Shown here in pieces: positions 19,106-26,019 of a stretch of DNA of 64,000 nucleotides. The stretch is from Thalassomonas haliotis (GTDB lineage Bacteria > Pseudomonadota > Gammaproteobacteria > Enterobacterales > Alteromonadaceae): contig NZ_CP059693.1 of the NCBI RefSeq assembly GCF_028657945.1, forward strand, positions 1,922,001-1,986,000, given 5' to 3'. Both the position numbers and the translations under genes were made by a program. The notes below the pieces were generated by a model. The model was not told where the DNA came from. It did no database searches and saw only the letters and a list, made by a program, of their open reading frames with translations. Within the stretch, counting starts at the first letter, position 1; every line of letters starts with the position of its first letter.

Positions 19106-19636
19106 ATGTTAACGACCCGGTTAAGCACATCTTTAAATATCACCCCAAAAGGCAGCTCCCAGGCACCAGCTGTTACAGATTTAGCTGAGCAGGCGAAAAT
19201 CGCCGGCAGCAAAGCTGATTCTACTCCAGAAAAAATCGGCAGACCTTCGAATACGCCGGTAACCCTAAAAGCGGATACGGTAAGCCTTTCTGATGAGGCC
19301 AGAGCGGCATCGGCCAATGAAAGAACACCGGCAGAGCAAAAAGCAAGTGAAAGACTTAATCAAAAAGCCCTGCACAAGCTGGCAAGCTCTGAAACCGAGC
19401 AGCAACAAGTTGAGAAAAGTGAGCAGGACGCTGCGACAGTTGAAGCCTTGATCAAGAAAATAGAACAGCAAATCCGCGAACTGGAAGAAAAGATTGCCGA
19501 ATTAACCGGACGTACCGACGAAGCCTCGATAGAGCAGTTAAAAATGCTAACCGGGCAATTGATGATGCTAAACAGCCAGTTGCTGGAATTACAGACCCGA
19601 AAAGCTGAAATGAATGATGGCGGTAGCGGCGGTTAA
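19106..19636 (+). CDS. FlxA-like coiled-coil protein
   Basis: This 176-residue protein has no signal peptide. The first ~70 residues are low in hydrophobics and contain ADTVSLSDEARA, a motif common near flagellar and motility-related small proteins. Residues ~85-165 form a long coiled coil (ALIKKIEQQIRELEEKIAEL, then EQLKMLTGQLMMLNSQLLELQ), resembling FlxA-family proteins. Its -35/-10 elements fit the flagellar sigma factor, and E. coli flxA is itself a FliA-dependent gene, which supports the match. AAAGGA about nine bases ahead of the ATG is the ribosome binding site. No other flagellar gene lies in the window. The function of FlxA proteins is not established. Confidence 0.65.
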   Translation: MLTTRLSTSLNITPKGSSQAPAVTDLAEQAKIAGSKADSTPEKIGRPSNTPVTLKADTVSLSDEARAASANERTPAEQKASERLNQKALHKLASSETEQQQVEKSEQDAATVEALIKKIEQQIRELEEKIAELTGRTDEASIEQLKMLTGQLMMLNSQLLELQTRKAEMNDGGSGG

Positions 19637-19800
19637 TTTTCCCTGTGACTATTACGGGCAGGATTTGCAACCGGTGCTGCTTTTCGTCATATTAGAGGGG
19701 GAGTCAAGCAACTGCCTGCCTTTAACCTTCAGGTACCGTGGTTAATACAGATAGGCAAGGTGAGCTTTTTCCCCAAGTTAATGTATGGCGAGCAATGCTT

Positions 19801-20106
19801 ATGAAACTGGTATATACGAATGAAAACCTGTTCCTGGTGGCAAATGCCAGGAATATCCTTGAAGCCCATCGCATAGAGGTTTTGCTGAAGAATGAGTTTG
19901 CCCAGGGAGCGATAGGGGAGATCTCGGTATTTGATGCCTGGCCTGAGCTGTGGCTGGTTAATGATGCCGACTACGAAAAAGCAATTGCCATTATCGAAAA
20001 TGCTTCAAGCCATCAAGGGGCTGCCGAATGGATTTGCAATCATTGTTGTGAGCGTAATGACGCTTCGTTTGAATTGTGTTGGAACTGTCAAAGTGAATGT
20101 TGTTAA
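19801..20106 (+). CDS. DUF2007-type protein with C-terminal zinc ribbon
   Basis: This 101-residue protein, read from the ATG at 19801 (MKLVYTNENLFLVANARNILEAHRIEVLLKNE), has a DUF2007 domain (a PII-like small alpha/beta fold, residues ~1-70). It ends in a CxxC...CxxC pair, ICNHCCER and CWNCQSE, a RanBP2-like zinc finger. An upstream in-frame GTG at 19738 would add 21 residues with no family support. DUF2007 proteins are called putative signal-transducing proteins, but no role is demonstrated. It seems to be a single gene. Confidence 0.72.
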   Translation: MKLVYTNENLFLVANARNILEAHRIEVLLKNEFAQGAIGEISVFDAWPELWLVNDADYEKAIAIIENASSHQGAAEWICNHCCERNDASFELCWNCQSECC

Positions 20107-20354
20107 CGGCGACAAGCTGCTGCGTTGCTGATATTGGCGTTATAACTTACTTTTCTTAACAAGAAGCTTTTCTCAACCCTGCTTGTTATTTTTCCCTTTA
20201 TTTTGGGCTTTATTATACTTTGCCAGAGAATATCTTCTAACCTTTTGATATAAGTGGTTATCACACTTACACTTTCTATGTTGCAATCAGACGGAACCTA
20301 AATTACCGCTTTGTTGTCAACAATAGCTTTCTATAACAATAAAGGGGTTACAAA

Positions 20355-21440
20355 ATGAAGTATATCAAGCTGCTCGGAGTTATCTCCCTGTTAGTGTTTA
20401 GCCCGTTGAGTCTGGCTCAGCAAGCAATGAAGCCCGGTGTAGTGGTGACTCAGGTGACTGAGCAGGATGTTACTAAGGTATTTTCCCATGTCGGACGTGT
20501 GGTGGCGATAGACAAGGTTGATATCCGAGCCCGGGTCAGTGGTTATTTGTTGAAACGCCATTTTATTGAAGGAGCCGAGGTTAAAAAAGGCGATTTATTA
20601 TTTGAAATAGAAGCGGATACCTATGAAATTACCGTGCGGCAAAGGCAGGCGGATCTTGCCAGTGCCAGGGCTAATTTGAAAAAGAGCAAGGCGGCGTTAA
20701 AGCGCCAGCAGGACTTGAAGAAACGCGGTGTGGCCTCCGAGGCCGACCTGGATCAGGCGGCGGCAAGTGAAGCGGTTGACGAAGCCAATGTGTTAAAGAC
20801 ACAGGCTCTGTTGGCAGAAGCCGAGCTGAGCTTAAGTTATACCAAGATTTATTCACCCATCGACGGCAAAATCAGCCAGGCGGTCTACAGCACAGGTAAT
20901 TTAGTCGGTGCTGACAGCGGTGCCCTGGCGACGGTAACGAATATGAATCCGGTATATGTCAGTATGTCGGTGAGTGAAAAAATCCTGCTTGAAGCCAGGC
21001 GGCAGGGCATCGGCCAGAAAACTTCGCCGGTCGCGCCGACACTGAAGCTCTCCGACGGCAGTGATTACGGCCACACCGGGGAGTTTGATTATCTTGATAC
21101 CCAAGTGAGCGAGTCTACCGATACAATTCTGGCGCGGGCGGTGTTCCCCAATGATGAAGGGGTTTTACTGCCGGGAGAATTTGTTCAGGTGGATGTGACC
21201 CCGAAAGAGAAAAAACGCTCGGCGGTAGTGCCCCAGTCGGCGGTACAAAAAGATCAGCAGGGTTATTTTGTTCTGGTGGTCAATAGCGAGAATGTGGTTG
21301 AGGTACGCCGGGTGGAACTCGGGGCGCAAAAAACGGGCAACTGGGAAGTGCGCTCCGGCCTGGCGCTCGGAGAAAAAATTATCATCGAAGGGTTACAAAA
21401 GGTCAGGGCAGGCGCTGCGGTTAATCCGGTGGAGGGCTGA
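20355..21440 (+). CDS. RND efflux periplasmic adaptor subunit
   Basis: This 361-residue membrane fusion protein of the AcrA/MexA type links an RND pump to an outer-membrane channel. A signal peptide (LLGVISLLVFSPLSLAQ) is followed by the barrel-sandwich half VDIRARVSGYLLKRHFIEGAEVKKGDLLFEIE, an alpha-hairpin (residues ~95-150, ASARANLKKSKAALKRQQDLKKRGVASEADLDQA), and the second half IYSPIDGKISQ. C-terminal beta-barrel and membrane-proximal domains end near VNPVEG. It lacks the lipobox of AcrA. Two bases separate it from the pump gene; no outer-membrane factor follows, so a shared TolC is likely. Confidence 0.92.
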   Translation: MKYIKLLGVISLLVFSPLSLAQQAMKPGVVVTQVTEQDVTKVFSHVGRVVAIDKVDIRARVSGYLLKRHFIEGAEVKKGDLLFEIEADTYEITVRQRQADLASARANLKKSKAALKRQQDLKKRGVASEADLDQAAASEAVDEANVLKTQALLAEAELSLSYTKIYSPIDGKISQAVYSTGNLVGADSGALATVTNMNPVYVSMSVSEKILLEARRQGIGQKTSPVAPTLKLSDGSDYGHTGEFDYLDTQVSESTDTILARAVFPNDEGVLLPGEFVQVDVTPKEKKRSAVVPQSAVQKDQQGYFVLVVNSENVVEVRRVELGAQKTGNWEVRSGLALGEKIIIEGLQKVRAGAAVNPVEG

Positions 21441-21442
21441 TC

Positions 21443-24400
21443 ATGTTTAGCGATTTTTTTATTTCCCGGCCTAAATTTGCCTTTGTTATCGCCATTGTCA
21501 TTATGATAGCCGGGGTCATTAGTCTCAATGCCATTCCGGTGAACCAGTTTCCGGATATCACGCCGCCGCAGGTGGTGGTAACTACAGCTTACCCGGGGGC
21601 CAGTGCCCAGGTGGTGGAAGAGTCGGTGGCTGCCATTATCGAGGCGGAAGTGAACGGGGTTGACGATATGATTTATATGTCGTCTACCAGTGGCAATGAC
21701 GGCAGTTATTCCCTGACGGTAACCTTTGCCGTGGGCACAGATCCCGATATGGCTACGGTCAATGTCCAGAACCGGGTGGCCCAGGTGAGTGCCAAGTTGC
21801 CCAATGATGTCAGCCGCCAGGGGATAGTGACCAAGAAACAGTCGTCGAGCATGTTGATGGTCGTTAACTTTTTTTCGCCGGATAACAGCTTTGATGATGT
21901 TTACCAAAGCAACTATGTGTCGATTAATGTCCAGGATCAGCTGTCGCGTATCAATGGCGTCGGCAGTGTCAGCCAGTTTGGCGCCAAAGATTACGGCATG
22001 CGGGTCTGGCTTGATCCCGACCGTCTTACCGCGTTAAATGTTTCTACCAAAGATGTCAGCGATGCCATAAGTAACCAGAATATTCAGGCATCTGCCGGTC
22101 AGCTGGGGGCGCCGCCGTTTGATTACGACCAGCAATTCCAATATACCCTGCAGGCCAAAGGCCGGTTAAAAACCGTGGCGGAATTTGAGAATATCATTAT
22201 CCGCGCCAATACCGACGGTTCGACTTTACGTCTTAAAGATATTGCCCGGCTGGAGCTGGGTTCGCAAAGTTATACCGGCACCAGTAAGTTAAACGGCAAG
22301 CCGTCGGCTTCATTGGCGGTTTATCAGGCGCCGGGGGCGAATGCCCTTGATGTTGCCGACAGTGTTTACCGTGAGTTGGAGCAGTTGAAACAAAACTTCC
22401 CTGCCGGGCTTGAATATACCGTGCCTTACGATACCACTAAGTTTGTCCGCGCCTCGGTTAAAGAAGTGATAGAAACCCTGTTTATTACCTTTACTTTGGT
22501 GGTCGCGGTCACTTATTTATTTTTAGGCAGCTGGCGGGCGACCTTGATCCCCGCCATCGCCATCCCGGTGTCATTGATCGGTACTTTCGCGGTGCTCTTT
22601 GCCGTGGGGTTTACCGCCAACACCATTTCTTTGTTCGCGATTATTTTAGCCATAGGCATAGTGGTGGATGACTCTATTGTTGTGGTGGAAAATGTCCAGC
22701 GGCATGTCAATGAGTCGGATATGTCGCCAAAGCAGGCGACTTCTGCGGCGATGAAAGAAGTTGTCGGGCCGGTAATTGCCACGACCTTAGTGCTGCTGGC
22801 GGTTTTTATTCCCGTTTCTTTTATGCCGGGCATCACCGGGGAGCTTTATAAACAATTTGCCCTGACCATTTCTGTGGCTGTGGTGATCTCTTCCATTAAT
22901 GCCCTGACATTGGCGCCGGCATTATCGGCATTACTACTGAGTAGAAAAACCGGTAAGTTATCGGGTCCCCTGGCCGCGTTTGATGGTTTGGTCACCCGGG
23001 TAAGAGACAAGTATGTCGGCGCGGTTAATTTTCTTAACCGCCGGGTATTGTTGGCGATGACTTTGCTCGCGGCTATCGGTATCAGTACCTTAGGTCTGTT
23101 TCGTATTGCGCCCACGGGTTTTTTACCCCTTGAAGACAATGGTTTTTTCCTTTCCAATGTTCAGCTGCCGGACGGGGCATCTTTAAACCGGACCAATGAG
23201 GTGGTGGCAGAAATTACCGGGTTGATGCAGTCTGAACCCGGGGTCAGTGATGTTATTGCCATCACCGGCTTTTCGATATTATCCGGCGCCTCTTCTAATT
23301 CGGCGCTGCTGATCCCGATTTTAACCCCCTGGGAGCAGCGCACCGATTTTAGTTTGAAATGGTTTAATATCTTAGGGCGTTTAAATGCCAAGCTGGCGGC
23401 TGTGCCTTCGGCGCAGAGTTTTGTGTTTCCTATGCCGCCGATCATGGGCTTAGGCACGGGCGGCGGTTTTGAAGGACAAATTCTCGACACCGCCGGCGGT
23501 TCACCGCTGGAGCTGGCGCAGGCCACCCGCAGCCTGGTATTTGCCGCCAATCAGGACCCCAGGTTAAGTGGCGTCTTTAGTACTTTTACCGCCAATGTGC
23601 CGCAATATTATATTGATGTCGATCGGGAGAAGGCCCAGGCCTTAGGCATAAAGATTTCCGATATTTTTGAGACCCTGCAAACCAACTTCGGCTCCTCTTA
23701 TATCAATGACTTTAATTTGTACGGCAAGGTTTACCGGGTGATCGTACAGGCAGAAGCCGGTTACCGCCGTTCGCTCGAAGACATCGACCGCCTGCATGTG
23801 CGTAATATGCATAACGATATGGTACCGCTCGGGGCCTTAGTGCAGGTGGAGTCGGTTCTGGGTCCCCAGGCTTTAAACCGTTACAATATGCGTAAATCAG
23901 CCGCTATCCAGGGAAATCCCGGCGAGGGCCATAGCTCGGGAGAAGCCCTGCAGGCACTGCAGGAGATAGCAAAAAGCGCACTGCCGCCGGGTTATATCCT
24001 GGAATGGACCGGTACTTCCTCGCAGGAGCAGGAAGCGGGCAGTTTTGTGGTGCTGATCTTTGGCCTGGCTTTTATTTTTGCCTATTTATTTCTGGTGGCG
24101 CAATATGAAAGCTGGACCATTCCCATGGCGGTGGTCATCTCTGTGGTGGTGGCGATATTTGGCGCCCTGTTGCCGATTGTGTTATTGCCCTTTCTCAGCA
24201 ATAACCTTTATGCCCAGGTGGGTATCGTTATGCTGATAGGGCTGGCCAGTAAAAGTGCGATTTTAATCGTTGAGTTTGCCAGTGAACTCAGGCAGCAGGG
24301 ACTGTCTGTTATTGAGGCTGCCAACCAGGCGGCAAAACTGCGTTTTCGCGCTGTGATGATGACGGCCTTGTCCTTTATTCTCGGGGTTCTACCGCTGGCT

Positions 24401-24616
24401 TTTGCCTCAGGTGCCGGTTCAGCCAGCCGTATGTCTATTGGCTGGGTGGTGTTGGGGGGCATGTTGCTGGCGACTGTGGTCGGTATTTTCTTTATTCCGG
24501 CATTATTTGTGATGCTGCAGGGACTGAGGGAAAAGGTTAAAGGAGAAAAAGCTTCTGCCAGCCGGCCCGGCCCTGAAAAAAATCAGCCGGCGGATATCCA
24601 GGGGGCCGACGGTTAA
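21443..24616 (+). CDS. RND multidrug efflux pump permease (HAE1 family)
   Basis: This 1057-residue inner-membrane pump is of the AcrB/MexB class and uses proton influx to expel hydrophobic compounds. It has the classic start FISRPKFAFVIAIVIMIAGVISL, two large periplasmic loops and twelve membrane helices in two halves. The proton-relay Asp pair is visible in AIGIVVDDSIVVVENV (TM4), with the matching Lys/Ser in LIGLASKSAILIVEFA. PVNQFPDITPPQVVVTTAYPGASAQVVEESV is typical of the family. The tail after ~1030 is a short Lys/Pro-rich extension. Substrates cannot be read from the sequence, and no regulator gene sits beside the pair. Confidence 0.93.
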   Translation: MFSDFFISRPKFAFVIAIVIMIAGVISLNAIPVNQFPDITPPQVVVTTAYPGASAQVVEESVAAIIEAEVNGVDDMIYMSSTSGNDGSYSLTVTFAVGTDPDMATVNVQNRVAQVSAKLPNDVSRQGIVTKKQSSSMLMVVNFFSPDNSFDDVYQSNYVSINVQDQLSRINGVGSVSQFGAKDYGMRVWLDPDRLTALNVSTKDVSDAISNQNIQASAGQLGAPPFDYDQQFQYTLQAKGRLKTVAEFENIIIRANTDGSTLRLKDIARLELGSQSYTGTSKLNGKPSASLAVYQAPGANALDVADSVYRELEQLKQNFPAGLEYTVPYDTTKFVRASVKEVIETLFITFTLVVAVTYLFLGSWRATLIPAIAIPVSLIGTFAVLFAVGFTANTISLFAIILAIGIVVDDSIVVVENVQRHVNESDMSPKQATSAAMKEVVGPVIATTLVLLAVFIPVSFMPGITGELYKQFALTISVAVVISSINALTLAPALSALLLSRKTGKLSGPLAAFDGLVTRVRDKYVGAVNFLNRRVLLAMTLLAAIGISTLGLFRIAPTGFLPLEDNGFFLSNVQLPDGASLNRTNEVVAEITGLMQSEPGVSDVIAITGFSILSGASSNSALLIPILTPWEQRTDFSLKWFNILGRLNAKLAAVPSAQSFVFPMPPIMGLGTGGGFEGQILDTAGGSPLELAQATRSLVFAANQDPRLSGVFSTFTANVPQYYIDVDREKAQALGIKISDIFETLQTNFGSSYINDFNLYGKVYRVIVQAEAGYRRSLEDIDRLHVRNMHNDMVPLGALVQVESVLGPQALNRYNMRKSAAIQGNPGEGHSSGEALQALQEIAKSALPPGYILEWTGTSSQEQEAGSFVVLIFGLAFIFAYLFLVAQYESWTIPMAVVISVVVAIFGALLPIVLLPFLSNNLYAQVGIVMLIGLASKSAILIVEFASELRQQGLSVIEAANQAAKLRFRAVMMTALSFILGVLPLAFASGAGSASRMSIGWVVLGGMLLATVVGIFFIPALFVMLQGLREKVKGEKASASRPGPEKNQPADIQGADG

Positions 24617-24918
24617 TCTGTCCGGGCAGCACCTGAGTGGTTAGACCTCTTGTGCTGCCTGAATTTTCATTTCCTATTCTTCCTGTTAATCAATATCTTG
24701 ATAAATACAACTGTCCTGGTTTTTTCTTTACAGCCCTTTATAGCCCTTTCCTGGCAAGGGCTGTACGCCGGATAAGTTGCGAAATCATTTCAGTTACCTA
24801 CACTTTTAAATCACATGCAGGAACAAGCCACGTTTTGCTTTTGTGGCAGCAGCTACCCCGGGAACTGGCTTTGTTTTTGTGTGATGTCGTAACAATGTCT
24901 TGATAAAAGGAGAAAGTC
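24617..24918. other. Intergenic region after the RND operon
   Basis: This is 302 bp without a credible gene. A 10-bp perfect stem TACAGCCCTT / AAGGGCTGTA (24729-24738 and 24756-24765) has a 17-base loop but no U tract, so it is a weak terminator at best. AAGGAG just before 24919 is the ribosome binding site of the next gene. Confidence 0.5.
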
Positions 24919-25596
24919 ATGACAGTTCAAGCCAGTCTCACCATTTCGGATGCAGATAATCAAATAGTTGTTTTTCTTAATGGCGAAGAAATTTATAACA
25001 AAAGTACCATAGGGGAAAAGCCCCTGACCGATGTTACCGATCTCAGTGCTAAGTTAGTGGAAGGGGATAATACCTTGTTGATTCTCGGCATTAACTGGGG
25101 AGGGCCTTCAACCTTTAAAGGTCACCTGACGGTAAATGGTGCCGTTTCCCCTTTTCATAAAATGTATGATGCCATGGCGCCCAGGGGGCTGCTGTGGAGT
25201 GATACTTTTGTTATTCAGGGGGAATCTCTTAATGTACCCGTGTTGAACCGGGTTACCTCCAGCAGCCACCCTGAGATCCCGCAAGAGCTTATCGAAGGTT
25301 TTTCCGATGACGCAGAATCCCTGGATTTTACCGACAACTGTGAGGTGATCCATTGGAACGGTTATACCTATTGGGCCTTTTCTTATATGGATAACCGGGA
25401 ATCACTGGCCATTGTTGCCTTTGACGCCGATGGCCAGCTGGTGGGGAAAATAGAGAAAAAAGGCGCACATTTTCTGTGGCAGATATCTTTGGATCATACC
25501 AATAAGACGGTTACTTTTTATGGTCAGCATAACCATAATATTACCATGGGCTGGGAAGAGCTTAAAACCTGCTGCCAGGAAAGTATGCGGGCTTAA
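24919..25596 (+). CDS. Unknown 225-residue protein
   Basis: I do not recognise this protein. It starts at an ATG with AAAGGAG seven bases ahead, so translation is well supported. There is no signal peptide or membrane segment. The N-terminal ~75 residues (ASLTISDADNQIVVFLNGEEIYN, LVEGDNTLLILGINWGG) read as a beta-sandwich that could bind a ligand. Residues ~135-220 contain paired beta strands with WNGYTYWAFSYMD, LAIVAFDADGQLVGKIEKKG and ISLDHTNKTVTFYGQ, which look like one or two propeller-type blades. Two adjacent Cys (TCC) lie near the end. It is followed at once by a terminator, so it is monocistronic. Confidence 0.7.
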   Translation: MTVQASLTISDADNQIVVFLNGEEIYNKSTIGEKPLTDVTDLSAKLVEGDNTLLILGINWGGPSTFKGHLTVNGAVSPFHKMYDAMAPRGLLWSDTFVIQGESLNVPVLNRVTSSSHPEIPQELIEGFSDDAESLDFTDNCEVIHWNGYTYWAFSYMDNRESLAIVAFDADGQLVGKIEKKGAHFLWQISLDHTNKTVTFYGQHNHNITMGWEELKTCCQESMRA

Positions 25597-25645
25597 CATT
25601 GAAGGTATGGCTTGTTGATACCTGGTTAAAATATTTACCAGAAAC

Positions 25646-25680
25646 AAAGGCCAGACAGCAAACTGTCCGGCCTTTTTATT
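25646..25680 (+). terminator. Rho-independent terminator of the 24919 gene
   Basis: AAAGGCCAGACAG and CTGTCCGGCCTTTTT form a 13-bp stem with one mismatch and a CAAA loop, followed by TTTTTATTT. It lies 50 bp past the stop at 25596. Confidence 0.88.
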
Positions 25681-25993
25681 TACAGGATGTAATGTATGTC
25701 ATGGGTTCATGGATGAACAGGAATGACAATTTACAGGATGTAATGTATGTCATGGGTTCATGGATGAACAGGAATGACAATTTACAGGATGTAATGTATG
25801 TCATGGGTTCATGGATGAACAGGCATGACAATTTACAGGATGTAATGTATGTCATGGCTTCATGGATGAACAGGCATGACAATTTACAGGATGTAATGTA
25901 TGTCATGGGTTCATGGATGAACAGGCATGACAATTTACAGGATGTAATGTATGTCATGGCTTCATGGCTTCACGGATGAACAGGCATGACAAT
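25681..25993. repeat. Six tandem 51-bp palindrome-rich repeats
   Basis: The marker TACAGGATGTAATG starts at 25681, 25732, 25783, 25834, 25885 and 25936, exactly 51 bp apart. Copies differ at only two or three positions, except that the last holds a small insertion (extra ATGGCTTC-type bases). Each unit contains TTACAGGATGTAA and TTCATGGATGAA, plus TGTCATG/CATGACA arms that enclose the second, so each can fold into hairpins on both strands. The period is a multiple of three and both strands are open, but I do not consider it coding. It lies between two convergent genes. Confidence 0.9.
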
Positions 25994-26019
25994 GCAGATC
26001 CTACTCATTACCTTTACAC

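Noticed and set aside
24637-24903. 88-codon frame after the RND pump
   Set aside because: GTG start without a ribosome binding site, no family resemblance, and it overlaps a hairpin.
25599-25979. Protein of 17-residue repeats encoded by the 51-bp array (either strand)
   Set aside because: Both strands are open only because the period is a multiple of three and the unit has no stop in those frames; a terminator precedes the array and no ribosome binding site was convincing.
25681-25993. CRISPR array
   Set aside because: The 51-bp units are tandem with no unique spacers between them and no cas genes nearby.
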